Below, one piece after another: positions 8,364 to 16,558 of a DNA stretch of 64,000 nucleotides. The translations under genes were made by a program, and so were the position numbers. Every line of letters starts with the position of its first letter. Position 1 is the stretch's first letter. The notes below the pieces were generated by a model. The model saw only the letters and a program-made list of their open reading frames with translations. It made no database searches and was not told the origin of the DNA. This DNA comes from Paludibacteraceae bacterium (lineage in GTDB: Bacteria > Bacteroidota > Bacteroidia > Bacteroidales > Paludibacteraceae), in contig JAFYSF010000038.1 of the NCBI GenBank assembly GCA_017559505.1, forward strand, positions 1 to 64,000. Direction: 5' to 3'.

Positions 8364-9464
8364 ATGAAAAAACAAATTTACTTTTTAATTTCAATTTTGC
8401 TTACTATTGCGGTAACTGTAAATGGGCAAGAATCAAAGAAAGAGAGAACTATATCATTAGGGTTAAAGGACTATGAGGGTGCTGTATATGAAGTGGAAAA
8501 TAATTATGCCGGATTTTCCTCAAAAACGAGTTCTCCCGTCAAACTTGAAGAATATATAAAACTAAAAGAGAAACTTTATAAAGATATCTTAAATGGAAGA
8601 GAAGGTGCTGATGCTGTTGGTGAACTTTATGCTTGGTTTGGCGATTATCATTTAAGAACAGCATTGGCGGAGCACGATAAATATAGAAAGACGCGAAAAG
8701 AATATGTTAGTACAATTAAAGGAATGCGTGAATATAATCCATTGCCTATAGCTCAAAAAGTTGATAGTGAAACATTTTTGATACGTTTTCCCTCTTGCGA
8801 GGGCTATTATCCTTCATTTGAATGGGTAAATAAATCTATAGAGGCATACAAGGAATCACAGTGTAAATATTTGATTATAGATATCCGAGGTAATGGTGGA
8901 GGGCAAGATACATATTACAAACCTTATCAAAAACTTCTTTACGATAGGGAATTTTTGTTGAAAGGGGTTGAGATACGTAACTCCAAAGATAATATAATCT
9001 ATCTAAAAACTCAGGTGGAACGTTTGCCATGGTTACAAGAAGTTGTAGATAAAGCAGAGAACTCTAATGATGATTTTATTCCTCTAGTTGAAGATTATAT
9101 CATAAAATATGATACAATTAATACCTTCCCTATTAAAGCGGCCATAATTATTGATAGTAATGTTGCTAGTTCGGGCGAACAGATGATTTTAGATATAAAG
9201 GGATGCAGTTCACGTACAATTATATATGGAAAGGGTAACACATTGGGATGTCTTGATTATTCAAATATCCGTAGGGTAGATATGAAAGGATGTGGAATTA
9301 CAACTTATGTTCCAATGACACGTTCTTCTCGCTTACCTAATAATGGTATTGATGGAATAGGAATAGCTCCAGATATACGTATATCTATTCCATTACCTAA
9401 AATTTTAACGGATAATATAGATGAATGGGTGCTATGGGTTGCAGAGCATATGAAAAAAGAGTAG
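8364..9464 (+). CDS. Secreted S41-family peptidase
   Basis: A 366-residue protein with a signal peptide (about residues 1-22, ending VNGQ). The C-terminal two thirds match the tail-specific protease fold: YLIIDIRGNGGG (about 172-183) and the nucleophile-containing NVASSGEQ (serines 269-270), then DGIGIAPDI near the end. No PDZ domain is evident, so it belongs with the short Bacteroidota S41 peptidases rather than the CtpA/Prc proteases. It probably acts in the periplasm or outside the cell; no target can be named. It follows the SDR gene closely and precedes the response regulator by 84 bp. Confidence 0.82.
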   Translation: MKKQIYFLISILLTIAVTVNGQESKKERTISLGLKDYEGAVYEVENNYAGFSSKTSSPVKLEEYIKLKEKLYKDILNGREGADAVGELYAWFGDYHLRTALAEHDKYRKTRKEYVSTIKGMREYNPLPIAQKVDSETFLIRFPSCEGYYPSFEWVNKSIEAYKESQCKYLIIDIRGNGGGQDTYYKPYQKLLYDREFLLKGVEIRNSKDNIIYLKTQVERLPWLQEVVDKAENSNDDFIPLVEDYIIKYDTINTFPIKAAIIIDSNVASSGEQMILDIKGCSSRTIIYGKGNTLGCLDYSNIRRVDMKGCGITTYVPMTRSSRLPNNGIDGIGIAPDIRISIPLPKILTDNIDEWVLWVAEHMKKE

Positions 9465-9503
9465 AAAGTAAATGTGGATTTTATTAATTGTTTTTTATTT
9501 TGT

Positions 9504-9520
9504 AGATTTACTGTAAATCT
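9504..9520. promoter_or_regulatory. Perfect palindrome upstream of the response regulator
   Basis: AGATTTAC-T-GTAAATCT is a perfect 17-bp inverted repeat, 29 bp before the ATG of the NtrC-family regulator. Its size and place suit a dimeric DNA-binding protein, possibly the regulator itself, or a small mRNA hairpin in the leader. No Bacteroidota promoter boxes were seen next to it. Confidence 0.4.
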
Positions 9521-9548
9521 CAAAAACGTGTATTGAAAGGTATTTATT

Positions 9549-10895
9549 ATGACAAAAGCTAAAATATTAGTAGTTGATGATAATGCAGGTATACGTTCTG
9601 CGTTGAATGTCTTGTTGAAACGTCATTTTGCTGAGGTGGAGTTGATTGCTTCGCCCAAACAGTTGCGTTCTACTGTGTTGACTTTCAAGCCTGATGTTGT
9701 TTTGCTTGATATGAATTTCTATACCGATATCAACACTGGCAACGAGGGGCTTTTCTGTTTGTCTGAAATAAAGCGTTATGCTCCGTATGTAGAGGTGGTA
9801 CTTTTTACTGCTTATGCTGATATACAGCTTGCTGTCGAGGGTATGAAACGTGGTGCGTTTGATTTTGTGGTTAAGCCTTGGGATAATGAGCGTCTTATCG
9901 AAATTCTAAAATCTGCTTATAAGCGTAAAAAGAGTGAAACTCCTCGTAAGCAATCAACTTCTTCAACCGAAATGTTTTGGGGTGAGGGTGATGCTATGTG
10001 CTCTATACGTCGCAATGTCGAGCGTTTTGCCCCAACCGATGCAACTATTCTGATAACTGGCGAGAATGGTACTGGCAAGGATGTTTTGGCTAATGAAATT
10101 CATCGTCTTTCCGACCGTGCCATGCATCCTATGGTCTGTGTTGATGCTGGTGCTATTACTGAAACTCTTTTCGAAAGCGAACTTTTCGGTCATGTCAAAG
10201 GTGCTTTCACCGATGCGCATGCCGACAAAGTGGGTAAGTTTGAAGAAGCCAATGGTGGCACTCTTTTCCTTGATGAGATAGGCAATATTCCTTTGCACCT
10301 GCAAGCTAAACTTTTGCGTGTATTGCAAAATCGTGCTGTAACTCGTGTGGGCGATACAAAAGAGCGACCAATTGACATTCGTCTTATTTGTGCTACTAAC
10401 AAAAATATTCCGCAAATGGTGCAAGAGGGTATATTCCGTGAAGATTTGTTTTATCGTATAAATACACTTCATGTTCAACTTCCTCCTCTCCGTCAGCGTA
10501 CGGATGAAATAGTGCCTTTGGCTGAACGATTTGTAAAATTATATGCCGAGAAATATCATCGTGCGGTTACTACAATTTCCTCTGAAGCGGCAAAAGTTCT
10601 GTTAGCGCATACTTGGAGCGGTAATATTCGTGAATTACAAAATTCTATCGAAAAGGCTGTTATATTGTCTGAGGGTGCAGAATTATTACCATCTGATATT
10701 CAATTACAAACCGCTTGTTCTCCGTTTTGTATAAAGAATGAGGGTTCTGAATCTCTCGAAACTCTCGAAATGGCAGAGGAGCGAATTGTGCGTGCTGCAA
10801 TGGATAAATACGAGGGTAATCTCTCGCTTGTAGCAAAGTCGCTTAATATCAGTCGTCCAACGCTTTATGCTAAACTGAAAAAATATAATATATAG
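9549..10895 (+). CDS. Sigma-54-dependent response regulator, NtrC family
   Basis: Three domains in 448 residues. The receiver (about 1-120) has the acidic pair DDN near residue 10, phospho-acceptor D54 in VLLDMNF and K in KPWD. The AAA+ domain (about 145-385) has Walker A GENGTGKD, the sigma-54 contact loop GAFTDA, Walker B GGTLFLDEIG and the R-finger region. The C-terminal Fis-type HTH (about 405-448) reads SLVAKSLNISRPTLYAKL. It should activate sigma-54 promoters when phosphorylated by the kinase encoded 6 bp downstream. The MacAB-TolC-like operon nearby is the obvious candidate target, but I found no clear sigma-54 -24/-12 site there; the visible promoter is of the housekeeping type. Confidence 0.93.
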   Translation: MTKAKILVVDDNAGIRSALNVLLKRHFAEVELIASPKQLRSTVLTFKPDVVLLDMNFYTDINTGNEGLFCLSEIKRYAPYVEVVLFTAYADIQLAVEGMKRGAFDFVVKPWDNERLIEILKSAYKRKKSETPRKQSTSSTEMFWGEGDAMCSIRRNVERFAPTDATILITGENGTGKDVLANEIHRLSDRAMHPMVCVDAGAITETLFESELFGHVKGAFTDAHADKVGKFEEANGGTLFLDEIGNIPLHLQAKLLRVLQNRAVTRVGDTKERPIDIRLICATNKNIPQMVQEGIFREDLFYRINTLHVQLPPLRQRTDEIVPLAERFVKLYAEKYHRAVTTISSEAAKVLLAHTWSGNIRELQNSIEKAVILSEGAELLPSDIQLQTACSPFCIKNEGSESLETLEMAEERIVRAAMDKYEGNLSLVAKSLNISRPTLYAKLKKYNI

Positions 10896-10901
10896 AGTGG
10901 T

Positions 10902-12104
10902 ATGAGCATAACAAACGTGATATTTACTTGCATTATTGTAGCAATTATTGTGGCGGTAGTTGTTGGTGCAGTTGTGTATAGCAAGATGCGACGTAAGGTT
11001 GATTATATGCTTGATGCGCTCGAAGATAAAGAGTTGAATTTCAGATTTAATGAGCAGGTGTTGGTTGGGCGTGGTTTTAATAAAACTCTGAATAGGTTGC
11101 GCACTATTTTCGATAAAGAACGACATGAAATTAGTGAACAAGAGCGATATTATGGGCAGATGCTTGACCATGTGCAGACGGGGGTTATGGTGGTTGATGA
11201 TGGTATGGTTTTATATTGCAATAAAATGGCATCCCTATTGCTCGGATTTTCTAAAATTAGTCATATCAGACAATTATCTAATATATCGGTTGAATTATAT
11301 AATGCTTTTCGTGACGTCTTGCCTGATAATGAGCAGAGAGTAAGTTTTTATACTGAGCGTGGAGAATTGCGTTTGGCGGTTATTGCGTCTGAAACTGAAA
11401 TTCATGGTAAACGAATGAAAATCATTGCTTTCAATGATATTAGCAATGATATGGCTGAAAATGAGGAGTTGGCTTGGTCAAGATTGATTCGTGTGTTGAC
11501 TCACGAAATAATGAACACCGTAACGCCTATTGCCTCTTTGAGTGAAACTTTGTCTGCCGATATTACTTCTCCTGATTTACAGAGTGGTTTGGAAACTATC
11601 GCATCATCGTCGAGAGGATTGATAAGGTTTGTCGATAATTATCGCACTCTAACTCGTGTGGCGGCTCCTATAAAGCGAGCTTTTATGCTTAAAGAATTAG
11701 TAGAGCGCGTAATAAGTCTTGTAGGTCAGCAAATTGAAGATACTAATGTCGTTTGTCGTTATATTGAAAAATCTGATGATATATTGCTTTATGCCGATGA
11801 AAATCAAATCACACAAATATTTATCAATTTGATTAGGAATGCAATTCAAGCTGGAGCAACAAAGGTTGATATAGTCGGCGAAATCGAAACTTTCGATGCT
11901 GTGCGTGTTGATGTTATAAACAATGGCACACCTATAAGTCGCGAAAGTCAGTCTCAGATTTTTATTCCGTTTTTCTCTACCAAGCAAGATGGCACAGGCA
12001 TTGGTCTTAGTCTTTCACGACAAATCATGCGTTTGTACAATGGATCTATCCGCCTCACTCGCAGTGATGAGAAGCAAACTGTTTTTACCTTAATTTTTAA
12101 GTAA
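10902..12104 (+). CDS. Sensor histidine kinase (NtrY-like)
   Basis: A 400-residue membrane kinase. One hydrophobic helix (about 5-28) anchors it, with no large periplasmic domain, followed by a PAS-like region (about 80-185) and a HisKA helix with phospho-acceptor H201 in LTHEIMNTV. The HATPase domain (about 280-400) carries the N-box IFINLIRNAIQAG and the G-box GTGIGLSLS. With no extracytoplasmic sensor, it probably reads a membrane or cytoplasmic signal through the PAS domain. It begins 6 bp after the response regulator stop and ends 1 bp before the next SDR start, so the three are co-translated and probably functionally linked. Confidence 0.92.
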   Translation: MSITNVIFTCIIVAIIVAVVVGAVVYSKMRRKVDYMLDALEDKELNFRFNEQVLVGRGFNKTLNRLRTIFDKERHEISEQERYYGQMLDHVQTGVMVVDDGMVLYCNKMASLLLGFSKISHIRQLSNISVELYNAFRDVLPDNEQRVSFYTERGELRLAVIASETEIHGKRMKIIAFNDISNDMAENEELAWSRLIRVLTHEIMNTVTPIASLSETLSADITSPDLQSGLETIASSSRGLIRFVDNYRTLTRVAAPIKRAFMLKELVERVISLVGQQIEDTNVVCRYIEKSDDILLYADENQITQIFINLIRNAIQAGATKVDIVGEIETFDAVRVDVINNGTPISRESQSQIFIPFFSTKQDGTGIGLSLSRQIMRLYNGSIRLTRSDEKQTVFTLIFK

Positions 12105-12105
12105 T

Positions 12106-12846
12106 ATGAAAAGAGCTATTATTATAGGAGCAACATCTGGTTTAGGGCGAGAAATAGCACTCAATTTGCTTCACACTGGTTGGCTAGTGGGAATCGCTGG
12201 TCGTCGTGAGGATTTATTGAAGGAGATAGCCCTCAGTTCAGAGTTCGAAGGAAGAGTAGAGTATGAACGAATAGATGTTACTACTGCAGATGCAATAGAT
12301 GCAGTAGAACGTTTGGTTTCAAAACTTGGCGACATTGACCTTTTTGTTAATGTATCAGGTGTAGGTTTTCAAAATCCAACTCTCGACCCATCTATTGAGA
12401 AGAAAACTTTTGATGTGAACGGGTATGGGTTTATGCGTATGGTAGATTGGGCTTACAATTATTTTAAGGGCAAGAAGCGCAAGGGGCAGATTGCTATTGT
12501 CTCGTCGATTGCAGGCACTAAACCATTAGGTACTGCTGCGGCTTATTCGGCTACGAAACGTATGCAGTCACACTATTTGACGGCTTTATCTCAGTTAGCA
12601 CGTATGGATGCTGTAGATATTCAGTTTACTGATATTCGTCCGGGTTTTGCAGCTACTGATATTTTGAATCCTAATAAACATTATCCGATGATGATGACGA
12701 AGGAGTATGCTGGCTATTTGGCTACACGGGCGATATTGCAGAAAAAGCGTGTAGCGATTATTGATTGGAAATTTGCGCTGTTGACTTTCTTTTGGTCGCT
12801 AATCCCACGTTGCGTGTGGGAAAGGTTGACTTTTGTGAAGAATTAA
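12106..12846 (+). CDS. Short-chain dehydrogenase/reductase (SDR)
   Basis: A 246-residue classical SDR: GATSGLGRE (residues 7-15), the NVSG motif, catalytic serine in IVSSIAG and YSATK. The last 30 residues are hydrophobic and basic, as in the SDR at 7615-8322, suggesting a shared membrane-proximal role or recent common origin. It starts two bases after the kinase stop, an unusual operon partner for a two-component system; possibly the system responds to a lipid or redox state the enzyme affects (inference). Substrate unknown. Confidence 0.88.
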   Translation: MKRAIIIGATSGLGREIALNLLHTGWLVGIAGRREDLLKEIALSSEFEGRVEYERIDVTTADAIDAVERLVSKLGDIDLFVNVSGVGFQNPTLDPSIEKKTFDVNGYGFMRMVDWAYNYFKGKKRKGQIAIVSSIAGTKPLGTAAAYSATKRMQSHYLTALSQLARMDAVDIQFTDIRPGFAATDILNPNKHYPMMMTKEYAGYLATRAILQKKRVAIIDWKFALLTFFWSLIPRCVWERLTFVKN

Positions 12847-12884
12847 GAGTAAAATCTCATAAATATAGTTAAATAATGTTAAAT

Positions 12885-12893
12885 GGGGGGGGG
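12885..12893 (+). repeat. Poly-G tract (9 G) abutting a promoter
   Basis: Nine G residues followed by TAGTTGT, directly upstream of the -33 element of the promoter for the PspC/efflux operon. The same context, eight G followed by TAGTTGTG, occurs at 45446-45453. Homopolymers of this kind are prone to slippage during replication, and length here would change the spacing upstream of the -33 box. Confidence 0.6.
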
Positions 12894-12896
12894 TAG

Positions 12897-12926
12897 TTGT
12901 AGTCTGGGAATTTTGTTGTAACTTTG
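12897..12926 (+). promoter_or_regulatory. Promoter of the PspC and MacAB-TolC-like operon
   Basis: TTG at 12897-12899 and TAACTTTG at 12919-12926 with 19-bp spacing fit the Bacteroidota housekeeping consensus. The inferred leader is about 145 nt and contains a dispersed repeat (12947-13010). Confidence 0.65.
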
Positions 12927-12946
12927 CGGCGTGATGGTTTTGATGG

Positions 12947-13010
12947 GTGTCAGTCTTCTTCGGTGAAGGTTGCTTGAAGGTATGGTTGTCCTATGAAGAG
13001 GTATAGGAAA
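12947..13010 (+). repeat. GCTTGAAGGTT-type dispersed repeat, copy 1
   Basis: Contains TGTCAGTCTTCTT, then GAAGGTTGCTTGAAGGTA and CCTATGAAGAGGTA. The first part is matched in inverted orientation at 53912-53960, and the GAAGGTATGGTT.TCCTATGAAGA part in inverted orientation at 15216-15264. It lies in the leader of the PspC gene. Confidence 0.55.
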
Positions 13011-13080
13011 ATGTAGGGTGATTTTATTTGTTTAGGGGTGAGAGTATGTAGGGTTTATAGTTTTTTTAATTTGGAATATT

Positions 13081-13269
13081 ATGGAAAAGAAATTGACTAA
13101 ATCGAGTAACAAAATGTTGTCGGGCGTGCTTTCTGGTATCGCTGAATATTTGGGTTTGGACCCAACAGTTGTGCGTGTTGCATATTTGTTTTTGACGTTA
13201 TTTACTGCTTTTGCTGGTCTTTTAGTATATCTTTTGTTGATATTAGTTATGCCTGACCCTCAAAACTAA
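13081..13269 (+). CDS. PspC-domain small membrane protein
   Basis: A 62-residue PspC domain: a conserved basic and polar start followed by MLSGVLSGIAEYLGLDPTVV and one hydrophobic helix (about 33-57, ending VMPDPQ). PspC proteins sit in the inner membrane and take part in envelope-stress responses; in Bacteroidota stand-alone PspC peptides of this length are common. It is first in the run leading into the efflux operon, 30 bp before the ATPase, which suggests the operon answers to envelope stress (inference). Confidence 0.9.
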   Translation: MEKKLTKSSNKMLSGVLSGIAEYLGLDPTVVRVAYLFLTLFTAFAGLLVYLLLILVMPDPQN

Positions 13270-13299
13270 ATTTTGTTAAGTGTCTAACATCGGAGTATA

Positions 13300-13962
13300 A
13301 TGATTAAACTGAAAAATATACATAAAACCTACTATTCGGCGAGTCCGTTGCACGTGTTGAAGGGTATTGATTTAGAAATCAGTCAAGGTGATTTTGTCTC
13401 TATTATGGGTGCTTCGGGGTCGGGTAAGTCTACTTTGCTCAATATTCTTGGGGTGTTAGATACTTACGATGAGGGCGAGTATTTGCTTGATGGACAACTG
13501 ATAAAAGACCTCTCGGAACGTGAGGCGGCCCATTTGCGTAATCGCACTATTGGGTTTGTGTTTCAGAGTTTTAATTTGTTGAATTTCAAAACGGCATTGG
13601 AGAATGTTGCTCTGCCTCTTTATTATCAAGGAGTGCCACGTAAGCGACGTAATGCCATTGCCCTTGAGTATCTCGACCGCATGGGGCTAAAAGAGTGGGC
13701 TGATCATTTGCCTAATCAACTTTCGGGAGGGCAAAAGCAACGTGTGGCTATTGCTCGTGCGCTGATAGCCAAACCTCGCATTATACTTGCCGATGAACCA
13801 ACAGGAGCTTTAGACTCTCGTACATCGCAGGAGGTTATTGACCTTTTGCGTGAAGTGTCGCATACTGAGGGTATTACGATGATTGTTGTTACTCATGCTC
13901 AAGAGGTTGCCGAACAAACCGACCGAATTATTCGTATAAAAGACGGAGTTATTGATGTTTGA
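13300..13962 (+). CDS. ABC transporter ATPase, MacB/LolD type
   Basis: A 220-residue ATPase with Walker [10 protein letters not shown] (37-45), Q-loop FVFQSFNL, signature [14 protein letters not shown], Walker [13 protein letters not shown] and H-loop VVTHAQ. It is the motor for the two following permeases; its 3' end overlaps the first permease start by 8 bp, indicating translational coupling. With the membrane-fusion protein and TolC-like gene downstream it makes a tripartite MacAB-TolC-type exporter. Substrate (macrolide, peptide, glycolipid or siderophore) cannot be read from the sequence. Confidence 0.94.
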   Translation: MIKLKNIHKTYYSASPLHVLKGIDLEISQGDFVSIMGASGSGKSTLLNILGVLDTYDEGEYLLDGQLIKDLSEREAAHLRNRTIGFVFQSFNLLNFKTALENVALPLYYQGVPRKRRNAIALEYLDRMGLKEWADHLPNQLSGGQKQRVAIARALIAKPRIILADEPTGALDSRTSQEVIDLLREVSHTEGITMIVVTHAQEVAEQTDRIIRIKDGVIDV

Positions 13963-15205
13963 TATTTTCTCTGAAATATTAGTTGTTCTCAGGCAGAATC
14001 GTATGCGTACACTCCTTACTGGTTTTGCCATTGCGTGGGGTATATTCATGCTTGTGGCACTTTTGGCTGTGGGCAATGGGTTTAGCAATGCTATGTTTGC
14101 GAATATGAGTTATATGTCGCAAAACACGATTTCGCTTTATTCAGGCTATACATCTATGCCATATCAGGGGTTGAAGAAAGGGCGTCAAATCCGATTTTCT
14201 ATGGCAGATTGCGAGTGGATGAGTAAGCATCTCGAAGGTTGCGTTGCAATATCGCCAATATTTAATCTTTGGAGTGGCTCGATAGCCTCTAATACATTGC
14301 AACTCAATGCCAATATAACAGGTGTGAATGAGATATATAGTGATTTGCGAGTGATGGATATTCTATATGGGCGATTTATAAATCTTGTAGATATGCGTGA
14401 ACGACGCAAAGTGGCTGTAATTGACGAGACATCAGCGCGCAAACTCTTTGGCGATGCCGAATCATCGATAGGTAAAATGGTAAAACTCACTAACGGTATC
14501 ACATTCCAACTAATAGGTGTAGTCGAAGCTGGTTATGAAAATTCGCAACCATCGGTTTATATTCCACTCTCTACTGCTAATGTCATCTACAATCCTTCGG
14601 GCTATATTTCAGATGTGTCGTACATATTAGAAGGAGTTGAAACTTTAGCTGAAGCTACGGCTTATGACGAACGTTTGCGTGCACAATTGGCAAACTATTT
14701 CCGATTCGACCCTGCCGATCGTAATGCTATTTGGATTGCCAATCGTATAGAAAATTATGAACAATCTAAGATGATATTTGATGGTATTAGTTTGTTTATT
14801 TGGATTATTGGTATTGGCACTCTCATTGCTGGAATCGTAGGTATTAGCAATATTATGCTCATCGCCATCAAGGAGCGCACTCGCGAATTTGGTATTCGCA
14901 AAGCTTTAGGTGCAACCCCGAGTAGCATTCTTCTCATGGTAGTTCTCGAATCTTTAATTATAACTCTTTCGTTTGGCTATATTGGTATGATGTTGGGTAT
15001 TGGTCTTTCCGAAATTCTATGCGTCATATTCCCTGCTACTACGTCGTCGGGTATGAATCCAACTTTCCTAATGAATCCAACTGTTGACCTTTCGATAGTC
15101 TTTTCGGCAACGTTTGTTCTTGTCGTAGCAGGAGTTTTGGCAGGTTATTTCCCTGCCCGACGAGCTGTTAAAATCAAACCAATCGAGGCGATGAATGCAA
15201 AATAG
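13955..15205 (+). CDS. MacB-type ABC transporter permease 1
   Basis: A four-helix MacB permease of 416 residues: first helix about 15-45, a periplasmic MacB_PCD domain to about 265, then three helices. The FtsX signature ERTREFGIRKALGATP precedes the third helix, and the protein ends with the PARRAVKIKPIEAM motif. I start it at ATG 13955, which overlaps the ATPase end; a TTG one codon upstream is possible but less likely. A second, similar permease follows after 79 bp, so the exporter is probably a heterodimer of permeases on one ATPase. Confidence 0.92.
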   Translation: MFDIFSEILVVLRQNRMRTLLTGFAIAWGIFMLVALLAVGNGFSNAMFANMSYMSQNTISLYSGYTSMPYQGLKKGRQIRFSMADCEWMSKHLEGCVAISPIFNLWSGSIASNTLQLNANITGVNEIYSDLRVMDILYGRFINLVDMRERRKVAVIDETSARKLFGDAESSIGKMVKLTNGITFQLIGVVEAGYENSQPSVYIPLSTANVIYNPSGYISDVSYILEGVETLAEATAYDERLRAQLANYFRFDPADRNAIWIANRIENYEQSKMIFDGISLFIWIIGIGTLIAGIVGISNIMLIAIKERTREFGIRKALGATPSSILLMVVLESLIITLSFGYIGMMLGIGLSEILCVIFPATTSSGMNPTFLMNPTVDLSIVFSATFVLVVAGVLAGYFPARRAVKIKPIEAMNAK

Positions 15206-15215
15206 TTTTTCCTTA

Positions 15216-15264
15216 GGTTTAAGTTACCTTCTTCATAGGATAACCATACCTTCACCTTAGGTTC
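15216..15264 (-). repeat. GCTTGAAGGTT-type dispersed repeat, copy 2
   Basis: Read on the minus strand, this gap contains GTGAAGGTATGGTTATCC then TATGAAGAAGGTAA, closely matching the repeat at 12947-13010. It fills most of the 79 bp between the two permease genes, inside an operon, so it is transcribed. Confidence 0.55.
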
Positions 15265-15284
15265 TATTATAAAAAACATCTAAA

Positions 15285-16538
15285 ATGAGCATTTTTGATT
15301 TAGACAATTATCAAGAAATTTGGCATACTATCACGCGCAACAAAACACGTAGCCTTCTCACTGCCTTTGGTGTCTTTTGGGGTATGTTTATGTTGATTGT
15401 TATGGTAGCTTTGGGTGATAGTGTTCGTCGTGGGATTATTGATCAAACGGGTGGTGTTGCGCAAAATAGCTCTTTCTTTTGGACTACCACTACCTCTATG
15501 CCATACAAAGGATTCAAAAAAGGTCGCTCATGGAATATTCATGAAGATGATTTGTTCGCAATAGAGCGTGAATTCCCTGATTTGAAATATATTTCGCCAA
15601 TCATGTGGGGTATAGATGGTAAAGTTACACGAGCCTCTAAGGCTGGCGATTTTCGTATGATGGGGCATGATGCCAATTATTTTAACATTTATCCAATGTA
15701 TATCCTACAAGGTCGTTGGATTAACGATATAGATATTCGCGATGCCCGTAAGGTTTGTGTTATTGGCGAAAAGGTACTTAATGACCTTTATTCTCCTCAT
15801 GAGAATCCTATAGGCTCTCTTGTTAGAGCAGGAGGGTCATATTACACTGTTATTGGAGTTGTCAAGCCACAAACAGATCAGGTTAATTTTTTTGGAAATA
15901 TTGACGAAATGCTTCTTGTGCCATATACCACTGTTCAGCGAACTACTAATAGTGGAGATGTTATTAATTGTCTGGCTATTACGGCGTATGATAATGTAGA
16001 TATTACTACTGTCGAACAAGCTGTGGCTGCACGAATCAGAGAGCGTAATCTTGTCGATCCTGCCGACGAAGCAGCCATGTATCGTATGAGTCTTAAGAAA
16101 ATATTTGACATGTTTAATATGTTGTTTATTGGATTGAACGTTTTAGTTTGGATTGTTGGCATAGGCACATTGATTTCTGGGGTTATAGGTGTCAGCAATA
16201 TTATGCTCGTCACTGTTCGCGAGCGAACACAAGAGATTGGTATCCGTCGCGCTTTGGGGGCAACTCCTTTTACTATTATTAAACAAATTATGAGTGAAAG
16301 CCTTCTTCTTACCTTCATTGCAGGCTTTGCTGGACTATTTCTGGCTGTCGTCGTACTTGCTATTGCTGATACTGTCATGTCGGCTCAATCCAATCCTTTT
16401 ATGGCTTCATTGCAACTATCTTTCTCTCTGTCAATAGTTGCACTGCTCATCATCATTGTTTTTGGTATGGTAGCAGGTTATCTACCATCTAAGCGTGCTC
16501 TTAGTATCAAAGCCGTCGAAGCTCTTCAAGATGAATAA
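15285..16538 (+). CDS. MacB-type ABC transporter permease 2
   Basis: A 417-residue paralog of the preceding permease with the same layout: helix near 20-45, periplasmic domain to about 275, and three C-terminal helices with ERTQEIGIRRALGATP and the ending SKRALSIKAVEAL. Both permeases share an N-terminal core (NKTRSLLTAFGVFWG here, NRMRTLLTGFAIAWG in the other), so they arose by duplication and likely form a heterodimer. The membrane-fusion gene follows after 20 bp. Confidence 0.92.
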   Translation: MSIFDLDNYQEIWHTITRNKTRSLLTAFGVFWGMFMLIVMVALGDSVRRGIIDQTGGVAQNSSFFWTTTTSMPYKGFKKGRSWNIHEDDLFAIEREFPDLKYISPIMWGIDGKVTRASKAGDFRMMGHDANYFNIYPMYILQGRWINDIDIRDARKVCVIGEKVLNDLYSPHENPIGSLVRAGGSYYTVIGVVKPQTDQVNFFGNIDEMLLVPYTTVQRTTNSGDVINCLAITAYDNVDITTVEQAVAARIRERNLVDPADEAAMYRMSLKKIFDMFNMLFIGLNVLVWIVGIGTLISGVIGVSNIMLVTVRERTQEIGIRRALGATPFTIIKQIMSESLLLTFIAGFAGLFLAVVVLAIADTVMSAQSNPFMASLQLSFSLSIVALLIIIVFGMVAGYLPSKRALSIKAVEALQDE

Positions 16539-16558
16539 TGTTAAAATGAATTTACAAT

